Source: Saposhnikovia divaricata (Eukaryota; Streptophyta; Magnoliopsida; Apiales; Apiaceae). Taken from it: a DNA stretch of 64,000 nucleotides. The position numbers were made by a program, and so were the translations under genes. This document shows, in pieces, positions 1 to 11,665 of this stretch; position 1 is the first letter of the stretch; the number at the start of each line of letters is the position of its first letter. The stretch lies in contig CM071594.1 in NCBI GenBank assembly GCA_036435485.1, positions 195,204,216 to 195,268,215 on the forward strand. Reading direction: 5' to 3'. A model generated the notes under the pieces. It did not search any database, was not told where the DNA came from, and saw nothing but the letters and a program-made list of their open reading frames with translations.

Positions 1-1380
1 ATGGATTTTATCCAAGTTATTTAAAATCAAATTTCAAATCAATTTTTTTTTTTTCATATTTCTAGTTGAGTTAGATAACAATTATTTTAAATTGGTTAAA
101 ATTGTACAATACATATTATGAAAATCAATTTGTAATGTATGATAATATGAATGTAATTGATTTTATATTAAAAGAGTGGTTGATTAATGAATGAGTAGTT
201 ATGAAATTTAATTTAAAATACATAATAGTATACCATGATTGATTTCAACTTAAAATAGTTATTTTTCAATAATTTTCTTTTCAATTTAAAATTTTTTTGT
301 ATAAATATGTTAAATAAAATCATTGTTGTATTTAAATTAGAAGTGTTAACTAAACATGGTTAATGAGATATGCTGAGAATGTATTTATGGAAAACTCTTA
401 ATATGATATGATTGGTCTAAAATTTAGAAGTCAGCTTTGATTGGTTCTAAAATAATTCGAAATTTTTTGATTAGTTAACTGCACATGGGTACACTCAGGT
501 ATTAGGGTACACTCAGATATTATAATAAAGGATTATGAAAATCAATTTGTAATGTATGATAATATGATTGTGATTGACTTTATATTAAAATACTGGTTTT
601 TAATGAATGAGTAGTTATTTAAAATATATAATAGTATATCGTGATTGATTTCAACTTAAAACAATAATTTTTCAATAATTTTTTTAAATTTAAAAAAATG
701 TATGTATAAATATGTTAAATAAAATCATTATTGTTTAAATTAGAAGTGTTAACTAACCATGAGATATGCTGAGAATGTAAGTATGGAAAATTCTTAATAT
801 GATATGATTGGTCTAAAATTTAGAAGTCGGCTTTGATTGGTTCTAAAATAATTAAAAAAAAAATTATTGGCTAACTATTGATTTCAACTTAAAATAGTAA
901 TTTTTCAATAATATTTTTTAATTTATAAAAATATATGTATAAATATGTTAAATAAAATTATTATTGTATTTAAATTAGAAGTGTTAACTAACCATAGTTA
1001 ATGAGATATGCTGAGAATGTAAGTATGGAAAACTCTCAATATGATATGATCGGTCTAAAATTTAGAAGTCGGCTTTGATTGATTCTAAAATAATTCGAAA
1101 TTTTTTTATTGGCTAACTATTGATTTCGACTTAAAATAGTAATTTTTAAATAATTTTTTTTAATTTAAAAAAAATGTATGTATAAATATGTTAAATAAAA
1201 TCATTATTGTATTTAAATTAGAAGTGTTAACTAACCATGGTTAATGAGATATGCTGAGAATGTAATTATGGAAAACTCTTAAAATGATATGATTAGTTTA
1301 ATTGGTTCTAAAATAATTCGAAATTTTTTAATTGGCTAACTATAAATGGAATACATAGATAAGACTCGGTTATTATTTTA
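1..1380. repeat. Diverged direct repeats, about 240-400 bp units
   Basis: The segment is built from four copies of one unit. The phrase gagatatgctgagaatg begins near 365, 761, 1003 and 1245, giving spacings of about 396, 242 and 242 bp. Shared phrases in the units include gaagtgttaactaaccatg and gatttcaacttaaaatagt. The first unit is longer because it also carries a block found near 120 and 540 (aaaatcaatttgtaatg). No reading frame of note is present. The origin is unknown; it may be a local satellite or the remains of a repeat-bearing transposon. Confidence 0.8.
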
Positions 1381-2625
1381 TTATATCCTATATATAATTG
1401 GCGTAAGGAGGTTCGTTGAAAAGTAACTTCATTAAAAAGTAGAAATGGACTGGAGAATAAATTAGAAGTTGGGCCAGAGTATTGGTTTAAAATTTAAAAC
1501 CCAAAAAAGCTAAAACGATGCTACCAACTAACTAATGGTATTTTCAATTTAACAAACAAAATAAAAAAAGAGTGCACTAAAATAAATAACAAATGATAAA
1601 ATAGAAAAAATTATAGTTGAGAAAATTATTGTTAACTAAAATTAATATAAAAATAATTTAGACTAAAGTTTAAAATATAATTTAACAAAAACCTTACCCA
1701 AAAAAAAAAAATTCAAGAAAACCTAATTTTTTTAAAAAAATCATAAAAAAATTTTACTTTTAGATTCTACAACAAACATGTTTTTAAAATTTATACTAAC
1801 AAAAGTCAACACAAAATAAACACAAATCAATAAATTAACATTTTATTATTTTGCAAAGATTCTAGATTTGGTGCTAAAGTTGTAAATAAATTAAAAAATA
1901 ATCGAAAAATCTAAAATAAAATAATTAATAGAGAATCTAAATATAATAAGTACAAAAAATTCTATATTAAATTTCATCAACAATAAAATTTAAAATAAAT
2001 TAACAAAGAATAAAACTAATAAAATTTTCATCATCATCAACTTAATTAATTATTATTATAGGAAAAATAGTTGTAATAGCACAAAACTTACATACAATTA
2101 ACTAATAAGGATAAAATAACAAAAAATCATAATAAAAAATAAATTAAAAATTCATTATTTATATAAAACAAGTATACATAGCATGCCATTAGAATTTCAA
2201 TTCAAAAGTAATTTTTTTAAAAAGAAAAATTTACATTTATTTACAAACCAAAATTATTTTAAAGAAAATATATATATGACAAGATATTAAAAAAGTAATC
2301 AAAAAACATGTTATAATTGGAAATGACACAAAAATTCCACACAAAATAATTTACAAAACAAAAAATCTAAATTTAGAAAATTAAAATCAACAATAAAAAT
2401 TAATATGATGCATTTAAAATAAATATAAATAAACACAAAAATATAAGAGATAGTATAAACTTTTTTTAAAAAAAGTACAAATGTATTTGTGTTCACATAT
2501 ATGTTAAATTATAATAAGTTACCACATGCCTAAAATATATTATACATATTCTAATAAATAGAGGAAAAAATGGCAAAAAATATGAAATATTAAAATATAT
2601 GTTAAGCTAAACCTTAAAATATAAT
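1381..2625. repeat. AT-rich non-coding DNA; copy of a ~650-bp tandem unit
   Basis: No gene is visible. From about 2041 to 2625 the sequence parallels 43030-43615 on the far side of element A, with the same order of short phrases (aaggataaaata, atttcaattcaaaa, gctaaaccttaaaatataat). A weaker version of the unit's end lies near 1659. The block ends exactly at the left border of the Athila-like insertion, so the repeat array was split by that insertion. Confidence 0.65.
2621..2625. repeat. Target-site duplication of element A (left), ataat
   Basis: The five bases ataat directly precede the TG start of the LTR at 2626. The same five bases follow the CA end of the other LTR at 42940-42944. This is the expected Ty3-gypsy integration footprint. 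It shows that 2626 and 42939 are the two ends of one original insertion. Confidence 0.8.
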
Positions 2626-2810
2626 TGATAAGTGCATATTTTTGCATATTTTTATTACCTATTTATTGCTTGAACTCGTATTTTAATAATTTATTTTATT
2701 GCATTTCAGGAAATTCGTGAATAAATAAAGAAATGGCAAAATAAAGAAATAAAGAGCAAGGAAGGGAAAAAGAGGAAGAAAAAGGATTTAAATGAAAAGA
2801 GGAAAAAGAA
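2626..2810 (+). repeat. Element A 5' LTR, first part
   Basis: The LTR starts with TGATAAGTGCATATTTTTGC, as does the 3' LTR at 40844, and runs 185 bp until element B interrupts it. It resumes at 15383 with aattaggagcttgg-like sequence, exactly as the uninterrupted copy reads near 41027. The total length of the split 5' LTR is about 2240 bp. Confidence 0.85.
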
Positions 2811-5800
2811 TGTAATAACCGTAAATTTTCGAAATATATTTTATTTTGAACCGAATTTTAGAGTCTCATTTTAATTAGTCAGCGGGAGAAAAACGAAATC
2901 TTTTTATTAAATAATTATATTAAGTATTTGCATCATTATATCAAATCAATTTGTTCCCCCATTTGTTTTATTTCTTTTATTTAATAATTGCCACTTAAAT
3001 AATAATGATTAGGCATTATGTCCACTAAACATTTTACAATGATTTTGTTTCTATGATTTAGCCTTTTAATTTTTTTTAATTTATCAACATTATACAGTGT
3101 GTTTTTCAGTTATAAAAATTTGATGACCCTTTTTGTGATATACACCACAACACTGCCTCTCTACTAAATCAAGACGCAAACACAGTACAGACCCTATTTT
3201 CAGCAAACCAAAACCGGACTTAGTTTTTCAACAAACCCATTCGTATAAACATTCAAAACTGAGTACACAGGTAGATTAAATTTTTTCATTTCCTTCTTTC
3301 TTTCTCTTCTTTTATTTGCTCGGTTAATGTTTCTGTCAAAACCAATTCGGGATTGTGTGTTCAGTTCGCGTTTTTTTCGATTGGTTGCTGTGCTTGTCGG
3401 GAAGAGAAGGGAGGAATATAGAGGGGTGAGAGAGATGTGGGTTTTGGTTGAAGAGTCTTGGTTTGTGTTGGTTTGTATCGATAAGGGGGTTTCGACCTTA
3501 GCCGAGTAAGAGAGAAGAGAGAGTTTAGGGAGAGATTGGGTCGGGTAAAGAGAGATTTAGAGAGAATTGTGGTTGAGAGATACCGAGAGAGATGGATGGT
3601 GGTTCGTTGGTGTGGCAGATGGTAGTGGTTGTTGAAGACGACGAGAGAGATGAGAGGAGAGATTGGTTGTTGTTTGTTAAGGACGAGTAAAGAGGGATTG
3701 AAAGAGAGGTTCGAAAGTAGTGTTGTTTGTGTTGTGTTTTATGTCGGGGAATGAGAGAGTTGAGGGGAATTGTTGTTTGTTGGGTTCAACGAGAGGGGAG
3801 CCGAGAGAGATTTTGATGTTTGTGATTATTTGGGATAGAGAGATTAGCAGCGAGAGAGAGAGTACTAGAGAGAGACGGAGAAAGAGATTGATGGTGAGTG
3901 GTGTTTTGAATCGGAGTTGCAGGAGAGATTGTTGTAGTTGTATTGAGTTGGTGAGGTGTGTGTTTGGGAGAGACAGTAAAGGGGATAGAGAGAGAGAGGG
4001 GTCGGAGAGATTAGGGACGAGAGAGAGAGAGAGTGCAGAGAGATAAGATGGTGAGATTGAGAGAGATAGAACGAGAGAGATTGTGAGAGATTGGTTGAGA
4101 GTTGCAAGAGAGAAACGCAGGGAACAGGGGTGGGGCCCACGGGGAAAGTGGGGCCCACATCATTTTTTAAAACGATACAGTTTAGTAAATTAGCGATAGT
4201 ACGTTAAAAGTCAAGATTTTATTATTTGGACCGTTATTTAAATTAGTTAGTAAAATTGTTTTTAAAAATGGTTCAATTGTTTAATTCATTAAATAGAATT
4301 ATTTAGAGTTTTTAAAAATGTAATTTAGAATTATTTAATTAATTAAATAAGTATTATTATGATTTTGAGAACAAATTAGAGATTTATTAATTTACAATAA
4401 AAAGGTATATTTGTGAATAAATAGAATAATATATGATTTTATTCTGGAAAGCTGTTGTTAATATTTTCCGGTTTATTTTAGTTAACCGGATCGAGTCAGA
4501 TTTAATTTAGAGATTAATATTTTATTAAATAAATTATGATTTGTGAAGTTTATTAAGGGTGGAATTCCTTGATTAATTATTTTAAAAATTGAGAATAATT
4601 ATTTTGGATTTAAATGGAATAAAAATAGATTGTTTGAATTTTTCATTTTGAGTAAGAATTTAGATTTCCAGATATTAAAAATAGGATTTATTTTCGAGAT
4701 TTGATTTCGAAGTTCGAAGAGAGATTTATTTATCCAGGAATTATTTCTGTTAATTCTTCGAGAGATATTTTATTATTATATTATTAATTATATTATCGGA
4801 TCGGGAATTTTTCATTCTGAAGAATCGCTCACGTATTTCTGGTTGCCATTTTTTTTAAAGAATAATTCTCGAGACGTAGATCGACGCCAAGTTCACGGGT
4901 AGAGTATAATTTTTATCTGCATTCATTTGCACTTCGATATTGAGGCAAGTTCGTTCTTACCCTAACTTTTGGAAACTGTGAATTTCTGTTCGTGTTATTT
5001 AATTCCTTAATTATTTTCGAGATATTATATGTTGAGATTATCCGTTGCTCTGTATGATGCAATAATTTCTTTTGAGAATTATTTCTTGTTAAATATTATT
5101 ATGTTGTTAAGTTAGTTTATTTGAGAATTATAATCCCTATAAGCGTAGAAATAATTTAGTTGCTATCGAGTCGATCTCATTAATTCGAGACGACTATTAT
5201 TTTGATTCAGTGAAACTAATCTCATTCGTCTGAGATAGTTAAATTTATTCTTTTCGATTGAATTTATTGTACAAATTCAATCGTCATTTATTGATTATCT
5301 TTTAGTTAGTTCCTCGTTTGAACTAACCGATAGGAGTTTAAAATTATAATTATTAGAGATTTTTATTCGTCGATCAAGTGAAAAATATTCTATTTGAACG
5401 TTCATCAATGTTGAGTATTATAAATATTGAGAAGTACTATTTGTTCAGTACGACTCCCAATTACTTCAATCTTAAGACTATTCTCATAAATTCGAGATAG
5501 TTGATCTTATTGTCAAGGTTTGGCATTTTGTTCATGTCAACCGATAAATTATTATTGAGAATTTACATCAGTCCATTGTTCGGATTGGTGGTAAAATCGA
5601 GTCATACTGGCAGTCCGCCAGATTTGTAAATATTTTCTGAAAGAGTTATCTCAAGTTATCTGTACCCCAAATATTCGGGAATTCTGTATTCTACTGGTCA
5701 ATTTTGGGCAAGAGGCCCATTATAGAGAAAGAGAGACTCGTGTACCGTTTTACGGACCCGAGAATAATTAGGCACTTTGTTGCCTTGGTTGAATTGATAA

Positions 5801-6539
5801 CCATTATGATGCTAGCATTCATACATATATTATAGTTGATATCGTATTGTAGCCGTGATCGGGCAAAGTGCGGTGTCATTGGAGGCCGGTATTCTTGGTT
5901 GGTTAGTTGATCGCCCCACCGAGATACGGAGAGGTGGAAGACCAGTTCATTCTTAAATCATGAGTTATCAGAGTTATATCAAATGAGCTATCGAGTATTC
6001 TGTTTCGAATTGAGTAATGAGTCTTTTGAGTATTCTGTTTTGAGATGAGTTTTGAGCCTTTCGAGTATGACATTTTTTCAAGATGAATTTGAGCCAAATC
6101 ATATGGTGATATCCGATATTAAAATTTTGAGCATTTATTTCGGTAAACTATATTATATTTATATACCGAGCGAGAAGAGAACTTGCTGAGCACTATAGTT
6201 GCTCATTCTTGCTTTACAACATTTTGTTCAGCTGTCAAGACGGAAAGAGGCGAGACATCCAGCCAGGGCTATAAAGGCAAGGGGAAAGCGCAAGGCTATG
6301 GCGACAATAATTAGAAGATCCAGATGGAATCTTTATATTTCTACTGTTGTGAACTGTTGTAACATATTATTTCGAGATGTATCAAGTTGGTTTGTACTAT
6401 GTTGTGAAGACGATCTTGGACCTGCGGAGTGGGACATTTATGCTCCGTTGTAATAAAATTTGGCATTGTTATTGCGTTATCATATTGAGACAATGTGACG
6501 ACCCGGGTCCCCTGTCAGGGTGGATTTGGGGGCGTTACA
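2811..6539 (+). repeat. Element B 5' LTR (3729 bp)
   Basis: A direct repeat of 11666-15377, starting TGTAATAACC and ending GGCGTTACA. It contains a purine-rich stretch of GAGA motifs (about 3500-4110) and a long AT-rich second half. Small frames inside it (for example 3720-4046 and 5691-6453) recur in the other LTR, lack family features and are not treated as genes. In the first 450 bp the two LTRs differ by roughly four substitutions and two single-base indels. Confidence 0.9.
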
Positions 6540-6544
6540 AAGTT

Positions 6545-6555
6545 TGTATCAGAGC
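6545..6555 (+). other. Primer binding site of element B (tRNA-iMet type)
   Basis: Five bases after the LTR end the sequence reads TGTATCAGAGC. This matches the common plant primer site TGGTATCAGAGC with one base change. It primes minus-strand DNA synthesis in this family. Confidence 0.75.
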
Positions 6556-8219
6556 ATTAGTTATATTTTTAGGAATCGAACGAGCCTTGGAGTATAACCT
6601 GATGCGAGAATTTAGAGATGTAATACGAGCCTAGAACTATAACGCGACGTGAGAATTTAGAGATATATTATACGATGCTGAGATTTTGGCACTAAGCGCT
6701 TTACGCCTTTTTATATATATTTATAGGCATATCTAGTCGATTGAAACCTGACCGAGGTTTTTCGTACTTTTGTAGATGTCTACTTCCAGACCAACTGACT
6801 TTCGTTCTACTCGAGATAGACTTCCTACACCTTATTCACATGGACCCCTAGTTCCTAATAAATTTAAGATAGGATGCCTAATTTCCCATTATAAATGAGA
6901 TCGGATGATACCTTACAGAGTTTCCACATTTTGTAAATGTTGTCAATACCTTTACCAGAGTCAGAGTTGTAATAGCGCGGGTTACGTGCACCAGAGATAT
7001 AACTTATTGAGGTTGAAATAGTTCTCTATGATATCATGTTTTTAGTACATCCACTCTTAGAGATTTTCTTCCCTGACGAGCTACCGGAGTCTACGAGTGT
7101 CACTTTTATTCGAGAATCAATAGTCGATCCTAAGAGCTTATTGTGTGCTAGGAAATCGTTCCTTAAGTAACTTCCTTATCAATGATTATCGGTGATTTTT
7201 ATCATTCGAATTTACTCAGGCAATATCTATCCTGTTTGAAAAGACCTATATTGTTCAAAGGTTCATTTGCAGAGCGTCATGTACCTCTATAAATATAAAA
7301 CTCTTTCATATCCCTTCCTATATTTGTCCCCTTTGTGATACTGAGATGAACAACCCTACTTATACAGGGGAAGACTGTATGTCTCTGTGATAGAAGTCTG
7401 GTGGGATGCCACCATTTGTACTGTTGTTTGTTAATTAGAGTACTAAAGGCTGGCCACCTTGTGTACTATGACGGTTGTCCTAATGATACATGCAACAAAA
7501 CAAAAGTTCAATGATCATCATGATCTCTCAGTTAATCCCTTATTAAGATTATCACTATCAAGAATTGAGTATTCACATGTTGTTGTTACCATTAATTCTT
7601 TTATGAGTTATCTCTATTTAATGTTCTTATGGATCCTAAAATGATCGGTGTCTAAGAATTTCAAAGAGGTATACTGAAATTTGAATGTGATGAAACGTTA
7701 CTCCCAGAAAAGAGAATTTCAGCAATTCGAGTTTGAGTACCAATTTATAATTATGAATAGACTATTACACTAATTATTCGCTAGTCAGATCTTCGAAAGT
7801 CTACGTAGTGTCCCATGGTTATATGTTAAAGTGCTAAGAATTTGGTTTGAATGCGGAACAATCCTTTAAAAGTGAGAAGCGAGTTGATACTGAGTATACA
7901 TTGATGATATATTACTTGTTGATGAAAGAGTGATAGTTTTTCATATAGGAAAAGAAATGAGAACATGGTTAAGAGAAATGTAGAAGATTTTCTTTGTATA
8001 GTGTTGAATAAGCTAGGACTATCTCTGTTAATATGTTATGGTAAATAAAAATTATTGGTGGAAGGCAAAAGAGAACTATTGAAGGCACGATGGTAATATC
8101 TTAAGTTAGAATTATTGAGTTGATACTTAGCTAAGTATGTCTCGAGAATTTAGACAACCTTCGAAGGAGAATCCAGTGCCTTGATTTACAACACCTTCTA
8201 ATAACAAGCCGACAGCGCA
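6556..8219 (+). pseudogene. Decayed gag region of element B
   Basis: This interval is where gag should lie. The only candidate start is an ATG at 6776 (reading MSTSRPTDFRS), which stays open for about 40 codons before a stop near 6896. After that, stops in all frames leave no gag domain or zinc knuckle that I can recognise. Fragments close to 8150 onward read toward the usual linker before the protease. Either gag has been destroyed or it has been replaced by unrelated sequence; I cannot tell which. The contrast with the near-identical flanking LTRs is notable. Confidence 0.5.
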
Positions 8220-8640
8220 AACTTTTAGCATGACTGTAAGGAATACCATTGATGATAGCGATGTGATAACAAGGACGCTTCTAGTAAACTCTAAGGATGC
8301 GTGTGTTCTAGTTGATTCTTGAGCTACAAAATCTTTTATTTCTGAAGACTTCATGAATAATTTAAATTTTGAGTCTGTGCTCTTAGAGGGAATTCTTAAT
8401 ATAGAAATGAATAATCAGTAAGTTATACCAGTGAACCGATTGTGTCTGAATGGCTATATAGAGATACATAGGCAGCGTTTTGATGTAGACTTCATTCCTT
8501 TTAAGTTAGGGGAATTTGACGTAATCCTAAGGATGGATTGGTTATCACGTTATAATAAATTGTCATTGGAAGAGAGTTATCCTAAGTGGACCTAATGGTA
8601 TAAGAATTCTGTTTTACGGATGGAAACCGACTAAGGATTT
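8220..8640 (+). pseudogene. Broken aspartic protease domain of element B
   Basis: In the frame running from about 8229 the translation reads like a retropepsin of the gypsy type: a TLLVNSKDACVLVDS stretch, then ATKSFIS, and a later FDVILRMDWLS that corresponds to the conserved FDVILGMDWL. The codon that should be Gly in the catalytic Asp-Ser-Gly is TGA (about 8321), so the active site itself is truncated. A second stop follows at about 8419 (NNQ*V). The domain cannot be made as a functional enzyme. Confidence 0.75.
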
Positions 8641-8745
8641 TGTTGTCAATAATTCGAGTTAAAAGATTATTTTGGCAAGGATGTCAGGCCTATCTGGCTC
8701 ATGGGATAGATACCGAGAAATAGACCCCTACGATCGGAGAAGTCC

Positions 8746-9856
8746 CTGTAGTTAATCAATTTGAAGATGTTTTTCTTGACGAGTTCCCTGGAATACCGCC
8801 GGATCGAGAGATAAAATTAGCAATCGACGTAGCACCAGGAACCGCACAAATCTCAAAGGCGTCGTACAGAATGGCACCAGTGGAAATGAAGGAATTGGCA
8901 ACACAATTGCAAGAATTTCTAGAAAAATGTGTAATCAAACCAAGTGTATCCCTGTGGGGAGCTCCAGTATTGTTTGTAAAGAAGAAGGATAGATCTATGC
9001 GACTATGTATTTATTTTCGTGAATTGAACAAAGTTACCATAAAGAACAAGTACCCTCTGCCTTGAATCGACGATTTGTGTGACCAATTTAAGAAAGCTAT
9101 ACATTTCTTAAAGAATGATTTGAGATCCGGCTATCATCAACTAAAGATCAAGCCTGAGGATATTCCTAAGACGGCCTTTAGGACCTGGTATGGACATTAC
9201 GAATTCCTAGTTATGTCTTTCGGAATGACGAATGCTCCAGTTGTTTTTATGGATTTAATGAATCATGTGTTCATGAGATACTTAGATAAGTAAGTGATTG
9301 TATTTATTGATGACATCTTGATATACTCGAAGTTTCCTGAGGAACATGCTGAACACCTCCGTTTAGTTCTGGAAGCGCTGAGAAAGGAAAAGTTATATGC
9401 GAAATTTTCAAAGTGTGAATTCTGGCTAAAAGAAGTTCAATTTTTGGGACACATTGTAAGCGGCGAAGGGATGTCTGTAGACCCCGCAAAGATAGAAGCC
9501 GTAGCATATTGGGAGAGACCCAAGACTCCAACAGAGGTTAGAAGTTTCCTTGGATTGGCCGGATACTATTGTAGATTCGTGAAAGATTTCTCAAAGATAG
9601 CTACGCCATTGACTCGACTTACCAGAAAGAGTGAAAGGTTCGAGTGGACCCCCAAATGCGAAGATAGCTTTCAAGAATTAAAGAAGAGATTGACTACTGC
9701 CCCGGTGTGGACCTTACCCGATGAAAAAGGGTGATTTTGTAATTTTCAGCGATGCTTCTCACAAGGGTTTAGGATGTGTTTTGATGCAACACGAAAAAGT
9801 AATAGCTTACGCCTCGACAACTGAAGAAGTATGAGTCCCGTTACCCTACTCACGAT
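8746..9856 (+). pseudogene. Broken reverse transcriptase / RNase H region of element B
   Basis: RT motifs occur in order: [12 protein letters not shown] (near 8960), a variant [20 protein letters not shown] where LCIDYREL is usual, [32 protein letters not shown] and [10 protein letters not shown] (near 9302). RNase H starts near 9740 (FSDASHKG). Stops at 9063 (TGA) and 9291 (TAA, just before the FIDD box) and a frame change near 9733 break the domain. The normal catalytic aspartates are mostly present but no single frame covers them. The order and wording of the motifs are those of Tekay-type chromoviruses. Confidence 0.85.
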
Positions 9857-11626
9857 TTGGAACTTGCTGCTATTGTTTTCGCACTCAAGATTTGGAGACA
9901 TTACCTTTATCTGGAGAAATGCGAGATTTACACGGATCACAAGAGCTTAAAGTATATATTCACGCAGAAGGAATTAAACATGAGACAGAGAAGATGGTTA
10001 GAATTGATCAAAGACTATGATTGCTCGATAAACTACCACCCAGGGAAGGCTAATGTTGTAGCTGATGCATTAAGTAGAAATGAGAGACTAAACCTGTTGA
10101 CAACCTCAGAAGAATTGGTCAGAGAATTTGAGAAAATAGAATTGGAAGTCAAGATCCCAGTCCAAAACAATGAAAGAGTTTACAGCATTCAGTTTCAACC
10201 GGAGATACTCGAGAAGATTCGCCGTTGTCAAGAACAAGTAAAGGAAGAAAGAAGATCAGAGTTGACCGGAGAAGAAATTCTAAGTTCAAAAGATGAAAAG
10301 GGAATTAAGCGATTTGCATCGAGAATATGGATTCCTAATGTTACAGAGTTGAAGGAGGAAATTATGAGCGAAGCGCATAACTCGAGATATTCCATTCACC
10401 CAGGGAGCACAAAGATGTATCAAGACATCAAGTTGAATTATTGGTGGCCCAACATGAAGAGGGAGATTGCAGAATGGGTAAGTAAGTGTTTGACATGTCA
10501 GAAAGTGAAGGCAGAACATCAACGACCAAGTGGACTTCTACAACCTTTAGAAATACCCGAGTGGAAATGGGAGCATATTACCATGGATTTTGTCGTAGGA
10601 TTGCCCCGAACTAGAGCCAGCCACGATGCTATTTGGGTTATTGTCGACCGACTCACTAAATCTGCGCATTTCCTACCAATTAGTGATAAGTATTCCGTTG
10701 AGAGATTGGTGAACATATATCTAAAGGAGATTGTAGTTCGTCACGGAGTACCTGTTTCAATTGTATCTGATAGAGATGCCCGTTTTACTTCTCGATTTTG
10801 GAAAAGTTTTCAAGAATGTCTTGGCACGAATTTAAATCTGAGCACTGCTTATCATCCACAGACCTACGGACAAAGTGAAAGGACGATTCAAACAGTTGAA
10901 GATATGTTAAGAGCCTGTGCACTTGATTTTAAAGGAAGCTGGGATGAGCATTTGCCCCTAGTCGAGTTTGCTTACAACAATAGTTACCATTCGAGCATAT
11001 GTATGGCACCTTATGAAGCTTTGTATGGAAGGAAGTGTAGATCACCGTTATATTGGGATGAAGTAGGAGAAAGAAAGATACTAGGACCGGAATTACTTCA
11101 ACAAACTAAGCAAGCAACCGAGGTTATTCGAAAAAGGTTAGTTGCAGCTCAAGATCGACAGAGGAAGTATGCAAATCAAAAGAGGAAAGACAAAGCGTTT
11201 GAAGTGGGAGATAAAGTGATGCTAAAAGTTTCACCTTGGAAAGGAGTAATGAGATTCGGAAAGAAAGGCAAGTTAAGTCCCAGATATATAGGACCTTTTG
11301 AGATTCTTAAGAAGATAGGACCATTAGCTTATCAGTTGGCCCTACCTCCAGACCTTCAGCATATCCACGATGTGTTTCATGTTTCTGCGTTAAGAGAGTA
11401 CCATTCTGATTTCAGGCACGTTATAACCTACGAACCAGTGGAAATTCGTCCAGATTTGACATACGAAGAAAAGCCAGTGGAGATCCTAGATTACAAAGTG
11501 CAAGAGTTAAGAACTAAGAAAGTGAATTTAGTGAAAGTACTTTAGAGAAACCACCAAGTTGAGGAAGCCACGTGGGAATTAGAAAGTGAAATGCGGAATA
11601 ATTATCCGAAATTGTTTAGTGCATAG
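9857..11626 (+). pseudogene. RNase H end, integrase and chromodomain-like tail of element B
   Basis: A 562-codon open stretch to 11545 contains the end of RNase H ([11 protein letters not shown], then NVVADALSR), the integrase zinc finger ([10 protein letters not shown]...CLTCQK), the catalytic core with Asp (TMDFVVGLP), Asp (VSDRDARF) and Glu (QSERTIQ), and a C-terminal module ending in the chromodomain-like [13 protein letters not shown] at 11543, where Trp is usual (KVLW), cuts off the last 26 codons, which stay in frame to a stop at 11624. Integrase joins the cDNA to host DNA, and the chromodomain steers it to heterochromatin. This is the best-preserved part of B. Confidence 0.87.
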
Positions 11627-11647
11627 TTTTGATTCCGAGGATGGAAT

Positions 11648-11663
11648 CCTATAAGGGGGGAAG
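11648..11663 (+). other. Polypurine tract of element B
   Basis: The tract ATAAGGGGGGAAGA ends two bases before the 3' LTR start at 11666. It serves as the plus-strand primer in reverse transcription. Confidence 0.8.
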
Positions 11664-11665
11664 AC

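Noticed and set aside
3327..4158. Frames of 60-108 codons on both strands (repeated at 12180-12997) as genes
   Set aside because: They lie in the purine-rich part of B's LTRs, occur in both LTRs, are low-complexity (Arg/Glu or Ser/Leu runs), and show no family features.
5691..6634. Four small frames with exact or near copies at 14529-15505
   Set aside because: They are LTR sequence; the repetition reflects the LTR pair, not gene conservation.
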